Part shown: one piece after another, positions 1 to 7,961 of the stretch
Layout of the letters: each line of letters begins with the position of its first letter
Position numbering within the stretch: the first letter of the stretch is position 1
From: JAWSUT01 sp033549345
Lineage (GTDB): Bacteria; Bacillota; Dethiobacteria; Dethiobacterales; Dethiobacteraceae
DNA length: 25,882 nucleotides
NCBI GenBank assembly: GCA_033549345.1
Contig: JAWSUT010000034.1
Coordinates: 1-25,882, forward strand
Direction of reading: 5' to 3'
Made by a program: the position numbers and the translations under genes
The notes under the pieces: generated by a model
Told to the model about the DNA's origin: nothing
The model's input: only the letters and a program-made list of their open reading frames with translations
Databases searched by the model: none

Positions 1-701
1 GGGGAGAAGGCTACCGATTCCACCGAATCCTCGTGGCCGGACAGCAGACTCGAAGAGTGTGCTACTATAAAGTTCTCCACCGGGAGCAGTGCCGCGGGTG
101 TGTGCAGGTTCACCTCGAGCAGACGTAACTTCTTTCCCCGTACCACCAACCGAGCCTGCAGGGGGTGGACTTCCCCGGCCTGATAAATCTCCCGGGCCAG
201 GTCCCGCTCCGCGGTGATGTGGTATTTCTTGTCCGGGAGGGAAAAACGCTCCATCCAGCCCGCCAAGGTGACCTGCAGGGGGAACCTGCCGGTCTCAATA
301 TCGTATTCCTCCCGCAGCAGCCGGGCTTCTCCGGCGGGGTAGGGGTTCCGGGATTCCAAGTACTGTTTACGGGATTCCAGGCGCTGCCTGAATTCCTCCA
401 GTGTTTCAAAGGGATCCCGTTGGAGCAGTTCACCCCATTTCAATTCCTCCACAGTGACAATCGGTTTTTGCTCCGCTTCTTGCTCCGGTGGCACTGTTTG
501 CCTTTTTATGGCCTCGATCCGCTCGTTCCAATTCCTTTTTGCGATACTCACCCTCTGGATGTATTCCATCCTTACTTTTTCCGGAATTTCGTGCAATGCC
601 GATACAAGGGTTATATCATGCTGGAAATCCCAGCCACACTGGTAGCAGGAAGGCAGCACCGGGTCGGGTAAATTTTCTTCACAAACCGGACACTTTACCA
701 T
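1..701 (-). CDS. Zinc-ribbon / WD40-repeat protein, N-terminal part (runs off left edge)
   Basis: An open frame of 233 codons starts at ATG 699-701 with GGAGG at 711-715 (9-nt spacer) and has no stop before base 1, so the gene is cut by the window. The N-terminus MVKCPVCEENLP followed by CYQCGWDF is a two-knuckle zinc ribbon (CxxC...CxxC). A charged middle region of about 190 residues follows. The last visible residues, GHEDSVESVAFSP, match the start of a WD40 blade (GH...V.SVAFSPDG). Proteins that put a zinc ribbon before WD40 repeats act as scaffolds, often beside Ser/Thr kinases; the function here is inferred. The same CPVC ribbon opens two proteins in the large gene train (FHA protein at 7961-8491 and the mini ribbon at 12432-12574), which hints at a shared system despite the intervening RiPP and IS region. 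The middle domain is not recognised. Confidence 0.8.
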   Translation of the reverse strand, partial: MVKCPVCEENLPDPVLPSCYQCGWDFQHDITLVSALHEIPEKVRMEYIQRVSIAKRNWNERIEAIKRQTVPPEQEAEQKPIVTVEELKWGELLQRDPFETLEEFRQRLESRKQYLESRNPYPAGEARLLREEYDIETGRFPLQVTLAGWMERFSLPDKKYHITAERDLAREIYQAGEVHPLQARLVVRGKKLRLLEVNLHTPAALLPVENFIVAHSSSLLSGHEDSVESVAFS

Positions 702-757
702 TGTTATTATCCTCCTATCGCGGTTGACTATCCTGATACTGCATGATATTAACTTAG

Positions 758-785
758 GTTTTCCCAAAACTCTGAAGTACGAGAA
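758..785 (+). repeat. Left arm of inverted repeat around the Nif11 precursor gene
   Basis: Bases 766-785 (AAAACTCTGAAGTACGAGAA) are the exact reverse complement of 1251-1270. Extending outward to 758 against 1278 keeps 26 of 28 positions paired. The arms enclose only the precursor peptide gene and its leader region (about 520 bp end to end). No obvious target-site duplication is seen. The left arm also contains a small internal hairpin (AGTAC...GTACT, 776-793). Confidence 0.85.
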
Positions 786-853
786 GCGGTACTCAACACT
801 TAAAGACCCAATCATGTTCAAAACCCCGGCACGAACAGCAAAAAACTCTTACG

Positions 854-1108
854 TCACCGGCACCCTAGTTCGCCCTCACGCCCACACTCACACAATGACC
901 CAGACCAAGGACCGCGGGTCACATCTGACAATTCTTCATCAGACAGCATAGACACAACAGCATCAATGTCCTCTTTTGTAAAGTTGAATCCTTCTACTTG
1001 GACAATTTTCTTCCTTGCGTCAGCATTCTCCGCATTCAATATACACTCGGAGAAATCCTCGTCTGTCTTTAACCTTTCCACATACGATTTAGCTGATTCG
1101 ATAGACAT
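854..1108 (-). CDS. Nif11-type RiPP precursor peptide (84 aa)
   Basis: A small ribosomal peptide precursor. Residues 1-62 match the Nif11-like leader family: MSIESAKSYVERLKTDEDF at the start, a GFNFTKEDIDAV stretch, and the typical LSDEEL end. The core after TRG is short (PWSGSLCECGREGELGCR) and has Cys73, Cys75 and Cys83 with two or three Glu residues, suitable for Cys-based thioether crosslinks. The start is ATG 1106-1108 with AGGAGG at 1115-1120. The radical SAM/SPASM maturase lies about 270 bp upstream on the same strand. Leaders of this type direct a modifying enzyme to the core; the core sequence is unique to each peptide, so the product is unknown. No exporter or leader protease is in the window. 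The gene is framed by a 28-bp inverted repeat. Confidence 0.85.
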   Translation of the reverse strand: MSIESAKSYVERLKTDEDFSECILNAENADARKKIVQVEGFNFTKEDIDAVVSMLSDEELSDVTRGPWSGSLCECGREGELGCR

Positions 1109-1250
1109 ATAGTTCCTCCTTTATTCGTCGTTTCGATAATATTAGAATGCACCTCCATGATTGGAAACTTAAGGTTTCTGGCAGAGCAACTTATTATTAG
1201 GGGAGCCAGTTACCCCGTCCTGAAAAATTTCATATTCACATAAGCTCACA

Positions 1251-1278
1251 TTCTCGTACTTCAGAGTTTTAAGAAAAC
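1251..1278 (-). repeat. Right arm of inverted repeat around the Nif11 precursor gene
   Basis: Reverse complement partner of 758-785; bases 1251-1270 pair perfectly with 766-785 and the outer 1273-1278 pair with 758-763. It sits between the precursor and the maturase gene, so a transcript from the maturase into the precursor would cross both arms. Confidence 0.85.
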
Positions 1279-1312
1279 TTCACCATCTTGCCCTATCATA
1301 GTAGTTAACAGT

Positions 1313-1349
1313 AAGTAGCATGCTAATTTTAATTGTGAGCATACTACTT
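1313..1349. other. Imperfect stem-loop between maturase and precursor genes
   Basis: Bases 1313-1324 pair with 1338-1349 (11 of 12, the exception being a possible G-T pair), with a 13-nt AT-rich loop. It lies about 30 bp after the maturase stop. There is no clear U-run on the minus strand, so it may be a weak attenuator or RNA-stability element rather than a classical terminator. Confidence 0.45.
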
Positions 1350-1377
1350 CACTATTTAAATCTAAAACAATTACATG

Positions 1378-2772
1378 TCATACAGGAAAATCGAAGTGAC
1401 ATGGTTTACACATAATAATTTTCTCACTGATCATATAGTCCCTATCCTCATCACTTAACTGGCTGCTTACGTAGGCAACCATTTTCATTGAGTACCGTAT
1501 AACACGGCAATATTTTTCCGAAGGTTCAAATACCGACCCACAGAAACCAAGGTTTTCATGATAACACCCTCCCCCACAAATATATTTAGCAAAACATGTG
1601 TTGCATTTTTTAGACACCTTGATTAGGCTTTTTTGGTAAACATCCCTCGCCAGGCCCCTGTCAAAAATATTTCCCAACCTGTAGCTATCCATTCCCACAA
1701 ATCTATGACACAGAAATACATCTCCGACAGTAGATATGCCCACAAATTTCCTCCCAGCTCCACACCCAAAATACTTCTTCTGTTTGTTAAGAAACTCCCC
1801 CAACCGTGTAATCAAGAGTCCGTTAATCTTTTGTTTTTTAAGACTTTGAGTGTTCTGACACTTTACATTCTTAAGCAACTCCTCAGCTTCTACTTCCATC
1901 ATCTGTTCCATACCATGGTTGTTACGCAAATTCTTCTTTTTGTCGTGTGCAAAATCAAAGAGCGATTGGGACACAACTGTGATATGTGTAGAGGAAAAAC
2001 CAATCTCATGGAGGGCTCTAATTACCTCGACCGGATCGGTTAGCCCTACAAGGGTAGCTCGAGCTGTTGTTTCAGGAAAAACTTGCAGTAATTGTCTAAT
2101 TTTTGGGACAACCACATCGTAAGAGCCTCGACCATTTTTGAAGAGCCTCTGGGCATCCTGGATTTTCTTTGAACCGTCAAAACTTACTAAAGGTATTACC
2201 TTGTTTTCCTTTAAAAAGGCAATCTTTTTTTTGTCTAACATAGACGCGTTTGTGGTAACACTGAATTCAAATTCTTTACCAATTTCCTCACTTCTTTTTT
2301 GAGCATAAACAACAACCTGCTTCATCAGGGGAAAATTTAAAAACGGTTCCCCTCCGAAAAAAGAAATACCAACCTTTTTTATCTCACCGGAATGTTCAAT
2401 GAGCCAATCCACGGATCTTCGGGCGGTTTCAAGCTCCATATTTCCAGATGAACCATACCCGCCTCCGTCTCCATAGCAATAAGTACATCTCATGTTACAG
2501 TTTTGAGTTATAAATAATGAGATATTACGAATAGAAGTATTATTAGGTCTTGAATCTGTTCTTTTTTTCCCTTCCTGATTTTCCAAAACAAACAACTCTA
2601 GTCTTACTAGCTCTTCCTCTGTCTTTGAAGATATGGCGAAATCTGGATCTAAAGAAATTTTCTGCAAAGTCATAGAGGTGTTCTTATCGATCTGAAATAC
2701 TTTCATTTCCTCAACGTTTATGAGGTAGTTGTTGCCATGGTAAGTAAATATATGGTGCGGTTTTAGCAACAT
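1378..2772 (-). CDS. Radical SAM/SPASM peptide maturase (Nif11-type RiPP)
   Basis: 464 aa. The N-terminal ~80 residues resemble the peptide-recognition region of SPASM maturases. The radical SAM motif is Cys92-x3-Cys96-x2-Cys99 (TQNCNMRCTYCYG), and SFFGGEP at 137-143 is the SAM-binding GGEP motif. A SPASM region binding auxiliary Fe-S clusters follows, with Cys337, 355, 390, 393, 399, 403, 411 and 422. A further CKPC pair (455/458) lies near the end, outside the usual SPASM set. Enzymes of this type make thioether or C-C crosslinks in RiPP cores; the partner is the Nif11-type precursor downstream. The start ATG 2770-2772 has AAGGAG at 2783-2788; an ATG a few bases earlier runs straight into TAA. 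The exact subfamily (ranthipeptide versus sactipeptide-like) cannot be fixed by eye. Confidence 0.88.
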   Translation of the reverse strand: MLLKPHHIFTYHGNNYLINVEEMKVFQIDKNTSMTLQKISLDPDFAISSKTEEELVRLELFVLENQEGKKRTDSRPNNTSIRNISLFITQNCNMRCTYCYGDGGGYGSSGNMELETARRSVDWLIEHSGEIKKVGISFFGGEPFLNFPLMKQVVVYAQKRSEEIGKEFEFSVTTNASMLDKKKIAFLKENKVIPLVSFDGSKKIQDAQRLFKNGRGSYDVVVPKIRQLLQVFPETTARATLVGLTDPVEVIRALHEIGFSSTHITVVSQSLFDFAHDKKKNLRNNHGMEQMMEVEAEELLKNVKCQNTQSLKKQKINGLLITRLGEFLNKQKKYFGCGAGRKFVGISTVGDVFLCHRFVGMDSYRLGNIFDRGLARDVYQKSLIKVSKKCNTCFAKYICGGGCYHENLGFCGSVFEPSEKYCRVIRYSMKMVAYVSSQLSDEDRDYMISEKIIMCKPCHFDFPV

Positions 2773-3288
2773 TACATCGTCTCTCCTTGTTATTTATCAT
2801 TCTATAGTTCTCGACAGACATGTGGACTACCTTATTAATATAGAAATGTTCTGTAACAGGGAAAAAATTCCTGCCATATGAGTAAAAATTAGCGTTGCAA
2901 AATGGAGGGAGACACCAAAACTACCGGACAAAGCTTTTATGTCTACACATAAATACATTGTAAATAACCTTTATAGTATATCCGTTAGGAATGTAAAAAA
3001 GAATACAATAATCAGGCTACCTGCCAAAGTGAGGGGATACTGAGGGGATACTGAGGGGATACTGAGGGGATACTGAGGGGATACTGAGGGGATACTGAGG
3101 GGATACTGAGGGGATAAAGTAAACTGAGTAGTAGTGGTCGTTATTCTGTTTAAATCAGACAGGCTCCGAACACTTAACAGCTTTTCTATAATGGTTACAC
3201 CAGGTATTCTGTCGTAGACAAAAGTTACCATGACGAAAGATAAAAAGAATACACTTATAAAAGGACAAAACCCCGGGAACCGAAGGGA
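2773..3288. other. Intergenic region without a supported gene
   Basis: AT-rich leader of the maturase gene, the 11-bp tandem array (annotated separately) and spacer up to the IS remnant. The only longer frame (minus strand, 2971-3231) is mostly translated repeat and has no ribosome-binding site. The maturase promoter should lie in the first 200 bp; I see TATATT-like AT-rich stretches but no convincing paired -35/-10. Confidence 0.6.
3030..3116 (+). repeat. 11-bp G-rich tandem array, 7.9 units
   Basis: Perfect head-to-tail repeats of TGAGGGGATAC begin at 3030, 3041, 3052, 3063, 3074, 3085, 3096 and 3107; the last unit is 10 bp. There is no sequence drift between units, which suggests recent expansion by slippage. 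Each unit carries GGGG, so the plus strand has eight G4 tracts separated by 7-nt loops, compatible with a G-quadruplex. The 11-bp period is close to one helical turn. Confidence 0.95.
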
Positions 3289-3313
3289 GCGTAAATTATT
3301 TTGTGTAAATGGT
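3289..3313 (+). repeat. Probable terminal inverted repeat of an IS256-family element
   Basis: The stretch GAGCGTAAATTATTTTGTGT and the following bases look like the ends of IS256/MULE-type elements (reverse complement: TTTACACAAAAT...). It lies downstream of the IS256 transposase fragment on the same strand, the expected place for the right end. No matching left end is seen, consistent with the other side being deleted. The 260 bp between it and the transposase stop is longer than usual and holds G/C-rich hairpins (for example 3413-3420 with 3467-3475). Confidence 0.4.
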
Positions 3314-3549
3314 TGAATCCATTAATCGTAGAACATACTATAATTAGCTCTTACTTGTCAGGGGGATAGGGCTATGCCGAGGGGCAACCTGAGCACCTGA
3401 TAAGGTTCTGCTGGGGATAGTGGTGAACCGTGATGGGTCCGCCACTATTTCTTTTTGCTGCTGTTGCTATCCCCGGGAGAACAAAAGCGCAAAAACCTCG
3501 GGGGTCTGGGGGTAGCGCCCCCGGTCACTAATATACCCAGCAACACTTT

Positions 3550-4092
3550 TTATATCATCATTTTCGTGGAAAGGCGATCTCCAAAGTAGATGATGAGTTG
3601 AGAAAGGCAGTAACCCCAATCTCTAATAGGCATCGTCCATTTTTTACTGATGTCCAGGGTGGCCAGGTAAATGATTTTTCGCAGAGCATCATCCGTAGGA
3701 TAGGTAGTTTTTGTTTTCGTTACTTTACGCAGCTGCCGGTGGTAGCCCTCAATAACGTTTGTTGTATAAATGAGCCGGCGTACTTCCTCGGGATACTTAA
3801 AGTAAGTGGTGGTTAGCTCCACCCAATTCTTTTCCCAAGATTTGATTACCAGTGGGTACTTCTTCTCCCACTTCTCCTGGAACTCCATAAATTTAAATTC
3901 AGCCTCATCAAGAGTCAGCGCTCGATACACATGTTTGAGATCCGTAAGCAGGGCTTTCCGATCCTTGTAGGATACATACTTGAGCGAGTTGCGGATTTGG
4001 TGAATTACACACAATTGGTTCTCAGTTTGAGGAAAAGCAGTGTTGATAGCCTCTGAGAAGCCACTCAGGCCGTCTTTAGCCACAATGAGGGG
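3550..4092 (-). pseudogene. IS256-family transposase, C-terminal fragment
   Basis: The frame encodes the second half of a mutator-type (IS256/MULE) transposase. Diagnostic blocks are AKDGLSGFSEAIN, CVIHQIRNSLKYV, RRLIYTTNVIEGYHRQLRK and the end LIIYFGDRL. Full members are about 400 aa; only about 177 remain, beginning near the middle catalytic Asp (KDGLSGF). The upstream half is absent and is replaced in a different frame by an IS3-type fragment. Transposition by this copy is not expected. Confidence 0.85.
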
Positions 4093-4437
4093 AAAGCCTG
4101 ACGGGCCATATCAAACGTTTTAAATACCAGTTCATTATTGTTAGAGCGCACAATTACAAAGGAAACAATACTTTTATCTGCTAAGTCAAGGATCGCACTA
4201 AGATAAGCCTTGCTTGCAACGCCACACTTCATTTCGGTTACGTCAGTGAGCCATTTTGTACCGAATTCATCGCAATCAAATTTTCTGTTTAAGACGTTTT
4301 CTGCAGTAATTTCAGGCGTTGATTTGATGTAATTGTCGTGAATCCAAGATGTAAACTGGTGAGGCCCACTAAATGGCGTCGGTGGATTTATCTCATCAAA
4401 GTAAGTTCCTGCCTCTAGCTGAAAATTTATATTGAAG
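4093..4437 (-). pseudogene. IS3-family (IS150-type) integrase-core fragment
   Basis: Read on the minus strand, this stretch gives NVLNRKFDCDEFGTKWLTDV, TEMKCG and AYLSAILDLADKSIVSFVIV, the start of the DDE integrase core of IS3-family OrfB (typical motif K.W.TD.T...YL..ILDL..R.IV). It ends abruptly at about 4092, before the second catalytic Asp (usual HSDxG), and continues out of frame into the IS256 fragment. OrfA and the element ends are missing, so this is a deletion scar joining two unrelated insertion sequences. Confidence 0.75.
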
Positions 4438-4711
4438 ATGCTGATAGCTGAGGGACATTAGCCCGCATATATCGGGGATGCGGAACCTTCCCACCTTATC
4501 CGGCACCGTATGTATAAGCGATCAGATGAGACAGTTATAAGAGAAAGTGCCGATCGGCACTTTCTCTTATAACTTCATCTATGCCCGGACTTGCACCTGC
4601 AGGCCGGGGACAAGCGGACGTCTGCTTAATTAAGCTTCGTTTTGTTTCATTTGCCTGTAATTTTGGCGTCAGCTAATTCAGGTTAGCGTTTAGTGATACT
4701 CAGGGTTCCTC
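4438..4711. other. Palindrome-rich intergenic region
   Basis: No gene is seen. The stretch holds several nested palindromes: a CCGCAT...ATGCGG hairpin (4463-4468 with 4478-4483), the perfect 42-bp palindrome 4533-4574, a CCCGG/CCGGG stem around 4583-4608, a near-palindrome AGCGGACGTCTGCT (4613-4626) and CTTAATTAAG (4625-4634). It separates the IS scar from the 3' end of the stalk-protein gene. It could be an IS end, a structured RNA or the operon terminator; none can be settled by eye. Confidence 0.5.
4533..4574. repeat. Perfect 42-bp palindrome (no loop)
   Basis: Bases 4533-4553 are the exact reverse complement of 4554-4574, centred on CGATCG. After a 3-nt bulge the pairing resumes for six more bases (4524-4529 with 4575-4580). 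There is no U-run on either side. Two 21-bp terminal repeats joined head to head would look like this. Confidence 0.95.
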
Positions 4712-7093
4712 TTACAGGTATGCATCAAGATCCAGAATTCTGTTCCCGTACATGTATTCATTCACTATTCCGCTGAAATCATAAACTCCCAGGCTGTTTA
4801 AGGCGTTGATTAATCCCTCCCTCGATGCGGGAATTCCATTCATGGCATCGCGGTAGATAAGCGTAACGGCGTCATCAAGTGTCTTTTGGCCGGCGCTGTG
4901 CTCTTTGATCAGCTCGTTGATGTAATAAAAGGTCAAAGCGTGCTTGAAGTAAGAAATATAGGAATGGTTTGTAAAGTTTTTCTGGTCCTTTTCACCCGCG
5001 GCTGTGATGATGTGCTGCTTATAGTACTCATACATAGGCTTAAATCTATGCTCAACAATGGTTTCATGCCCATACCTCGAAGCCACAGCCATGTTTTCGT
5101 AGTAGGTAGTCAAGCCTCCTTTTACCCATGATTCGCTCTCATTGGTTATCTGGATGAGATGTACCAACCAGTAACGCAGCGTCCCGTGCATGAAAAAGCT
5201 ATAGTTCTTTTGATCATCAAGGGAATTAAAGCTCCAAATCTGCGGCTGAGGAAGGGAAGAGCCATGGTAGCCGATATCTCCGCCGGTACCGAAATATTCA
5301 CCCATCAGGCCATGACCGAAATTGTAGGGGGCTCCCTGATAAGCGCCGATGTGGGGAACGGCCTGGCCGTCTATAAGCGGGAAGAAGGTCAGGACTGCAT
5401 GAACAGGCAATGGTCCTATAAGCTCCGAAAAATAATGGAAGTACTCGTACTGTGCTGCATGGTTTCTTTTTTCTTTAATACTATTGCTGTAGACATCCTT
5501 TACTTCCACCTCTCCGACTTTCCGGACGGCCAGATGGAAAGGCCCTTCCTTAAAAAGAACAAAAGGGGCTCTCTGGTAATTTTTCCAGCGCTGCGCGTTA
5601 TCGCCATACATGTAATCCAGCTTACCCAGGCTGACTTCATAACCCTTCTGAGGATAAACGGAAGCATAGCTCCAGCCCGACGGCAGGGCGATTCGAAGCT
5701 TTGCGGAATGAATCTCTCCGCGCATGGAGGGCCTGTATAAAATCCATTCCAGATAACCCGCCCAGAAATTCTTCGGATCATCGGGCCTGTCGCTAAAGAA
5801 AGCGCCTGGGCCGGCACCGAACCCCGACCAAATCTCCGGACCGTTGACGATGTCATATTCCAGGACGACCGTACTTTCACCCCGCGTATTGATGGTGATT
5901 ACATCGTATTTTATGCTTTCCCAGAAAATCCACCATTTGTCCGGCCTGACAGTCTTTTGTGAGCTGCCGAACGTCAGGGGGTTGCCATTGCCGTTTGTTA
6001 CAGTAAGGTTGTGAGTGGTTGTAAAAAGCTTTGCCCCCGCTTCACTGTATGCGGTACCGTTAATCATAAAGGACAGGGAGTCGGTTGTCACATTTTTTGC
6101 CGTCAGACGCATTCGCGGCCTGCTGCCTGCATCTTTCTCCAGCGAAAGACGGTAGTCCAGCAACAGCCCCGTCACATCGCTCGCAATAATTTCTTCCGCC
6201 TGTGTGTTCACAGTTATCTTCCTGGCGTTTCCGTCCCAGCTTATCTCATCCCCCAGCGCTTCCCCGACGAAGCGCAGGGGGATAAAGGTCCGGCCGTCGA
6301 TAATTTGTGCAGGGACATCAATGGTTTTCTTTACCCCGTTTACCGTTGGGCCGGTGCTGTCGATGGGAATACGGACTTCGGCACTGCCGCGGGTGCCCAC
6401 AGCTGTACGGGTCTCCGCATCCCAGGCCACATCAGCCCCCAGAGCCTCAAAAAGCGCCCGCATGGGCACCAGCGTACGACCGTCCCTGATTACGGGAGGA
6501 GGGTCGAAAACGTGCTGTAGGCCGTCTATCAAAACACGGATATCGGAATTATCCTTTGCCGTGTTTTCTGTAGACTCTTCCGACAGCAACAGCTCCAGAT
6601 GGCGCTTAACCATTGCGTCGGCATGCCAAAGCTCCATGTTATATGCGCTCTGTTCCGTTGCCCGCACCGAAACATACATCAGGTCATCCGGTAGGGTGAG
6701 AGTCACCTTACCCTGCCATCCATCCGAAGTACGTTGCAGAGGAATATACCCCACTTCAAAAGAATAAACAACACCGTCGTACTCGATGTTCCTGACTTGC
6801 AAGTGATTGCGGCTCCCCTGAATCATCTTCCCGAGCAACCGGTCGCTGAATGCGCCTACAGACAGGCGCACATCATTGTTTACGGAAACTAGCCCGGGGT
6901 CAAGTATCACAATCTCAACTTCCGTCGGCACACCCGCCTTTAACAGGGAAGGAGTAAGGGAAACAGCTCCTTGTGTTTCCGTGGCAGCTTCTGATCCAGA
7001 TGTTCCGGAAAACAAAACTGACGCAGAAAAAAGCAAGAGCAGAACGAGGAACTTAATGAATTTGGGCAGTATTGTTGATTGAAAAGACTTCAT
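4712..7093 (-). CDS. Secreted stalk-domain (CuAO-N) protein with a degenerate gluzincin-like domain
   Basis: 793 aa from ATG 7091-7093, chosen because GGGAGG lies about 8 bases upstream; 13 more upstream codons are open but lack a site. The N-terminus has a signal peptide (hydrophobic LVLLLLFSASVLF, then a small-residue region). Residues ~185-296 contain two copper-amine-oxidase-N / stalk repeats (DGRTLVPMRALFEALGADV and DGRTFIPLRFVGEALG), a cell-surface module common in Firmicutes. The C-terminal ~230 residues resemble M1/M61 metallopeptidases around the active site, but HExxH reads HGTLR (636-640) and the third ligand motif WxxEG reads WVKGG (656-660) at the expected 18-residue spacing. Zinc catalysis is therefore unlikely. 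It ends the gene train, 79 bp after the PP2C gene, and may be the extracellular partner of the system. Confidence 0.8.
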   Translation of the reverse strand: MKSFQSTILPKFIKFLVLLLLFSASVLFSGTSGSEAATETQGAVSLTPSLLKAGVPTEVEIVILDPGLVSVNNDVRLSVGAFSDRLLGKMIQGSRNHLQVRNIEYDGVVYSFEVGYIPLQRTSDGWQGKVTLTLPDDLMYVSVRATEQSAYNMELWHADAMVKRHLELLLSEESTENTAKDNSDIRVLIDGLQHVFDPPPVIRDGRTLVPMRALFEALGADVAWDAETRTAVGTRGSAEVRIPIDSTGPTVNGVKKTIDVPAQIIDGRTFIPLRFVGEALGDEISWDGNARKITVNTQAEEIIASDVTGLLLDYRLSLEKDAGSRPRMRLTAKNVTTDSLSFMINGTAYSEAGAKLFTTTHNLTVTNGNGNPLTFGSSQKTVRPDKWWIFWESIKYDVITINTRGESTVVLEYDIVNGPEIWSGFGAGPGAFFSDRPDDPKNFWAGYLEWILYRPSMRGEIHSAKLRIALPSGWSYASVYPQKGYEVSLGKLDYMYGDNAQRWKNYQRAPFVLFKEGPFHLAVRKVGEVEVKDVYSNSIKEKRNHAAQYEYFHYFSELIGPLPVHAVLTFFPLIDGQAVPHIGAYQGAPYNFGHGLMGEYFGTGGDIGYHGSSLPQPQIWSFNSLDDQKNYSFFMHGTLRYWLVHLIQITNESESWVKGGLTTYYENMAVASRYGHETIVEHRFKPMYEYYKQHIITAAGEKDQKNFTNHSYISYFKHALTFYYINELIKEHSAGQKTLDDAVTLIYRDAMNGIPASREGLINALNSLGVYDFSGIVNEYMYGNRILDLDAYL

Positions 7094-7172
7094 TGCTAAA
7101 CCTCCCATCATGCTTGCCTTGGTCAAACTCATAACGTTTATCCTTATGCCCCAACAATAATTCAGGGAGTAT

Positions 7173-7961
7173 TCAAAACGGTTCTCTTTCCATGCCGATA
7201 AGTATTACTGTAATATTGTCGTGACCGCCGGCTGCTTTCGCTTTCTCCACAAGAGTCCGTGCCTTTTGCTCCACAGGCAGGGATGTCCGCAACACTTCTT
7301 CGATGATTTCCAAATCAATCATATCCGTTAATCCGTCTGTACATAATAAAAGTTGGTCATGATCCTGAAAGGAAAACCGGTCGGTCTTTGGCGTACAAAC
7401 AGTGCCGCCGCCGATGCTGTCGGTAATGGCGCCGCTTTTGGGCGCATCGTTAAACTGGCCTGTGAATTGACGCGCCCGGTTTTCAGTGGAATCATCACTC
7501 GTAAGCTGTACAAGATACCCGGCCCGGAATCGGTATAGCCGGCTGTCGCCCACATGAAAGTAGACGGCAATGCCGGAGCGGAGATAGACGCCTGTCAGCG
7601 TTGTACCCATGCCGGCTAGCTGGCGGTTCTCTTTACCGACACGCATTACTTCCTTGTGGATGTCCCGCACTGCTTCATCTAGCAGTGTCGATGCCCCTTC
7701 TGCATCCGCAGCCCTGCTGAGTATTATATTTTTTGCTGAAAGCAATTCCAGCGTGTATTTGCTCGCATATGCGCCGCCCCGATGACCGCCCATCCCATCC
7801 GCCACGGCGCACAGCAGTCCGTAGTCATTAAAGTGCACCCCGGCAGCTGAGATTTTAACGTCGGCCATCGTTCTGTCGAACAGCCCGCTAACCATGAGGC
7901 AATCTTCATTGCGTTCGCGGACAAGCCCTTTATCGCTCAGGCCGTAAACCCGGATCATCAT
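7173..7961 (-). CDS. PP2C-type protein serine/threonine phosphatase
   Basis: 262 aa from ATG 7959-7961, which overlaps the FHA gene stop by one base (TAATG), with a GGGAGAG site just upstream; this suggests translational coupling. Motifs of the PPM/PP2C metallophosphatase family appear in order: RNED near the start (metal Asp), VADGMGGHRGG, GMGTTLTGV, HVGDSRLYR, LLCTDGLTDMI and GGHDNITVI. The family removes phosphate from Ser/Thr using two Mn/Mg ions. There is no membrane segment, so it is a soluble, stand-alone catalytic domain. It most likely reverses the action of the kinase encoded at 20041-21366. Confidence 0.93.
   Translation of the reverse strand: MMIRVYGLSDKGLVRERNEDCLMVSGLFDRTMADVKISAAGVHFNDYGLLCAVADGMGGHRGGAYASKYTLELLSAKNIILSRAADAEGASTLLDEAVRDIHKEVMRVGKENRQLAGMGTTLTGVYLRSGIAVYFHVGDSRLYRFRAGYLVQLTSDDSTENRARQFTGQFNDAPKSGAITDSIGGGTVCTPKTDRFSFQDHDQLLLCTDGLTDMIDLEIIEEVLRTSLPVEQKARTLVEKAKAAGGHDNITVILIGMEREPF

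Noticed and set aside
3030..3116. CRISPR array
   Set aside because: Units are 11 bp, head to tail, with no spacers and no cas genes.
2971..3231. 86-aa minus-strand frame across the tandem array
   Set aside because: Most of it is translation of the 11-bp repeat (SPQYPLSIPSV units) and it has no ribosome-binding site.
4461..4634. Group II intron domain V or tRNA T-arm
   Set aside because: AGCCCGCAT...ATGCGGAAC and GGTGCAAGTCC look vaguely similar, but stem lengths and conserved bases do not fit.
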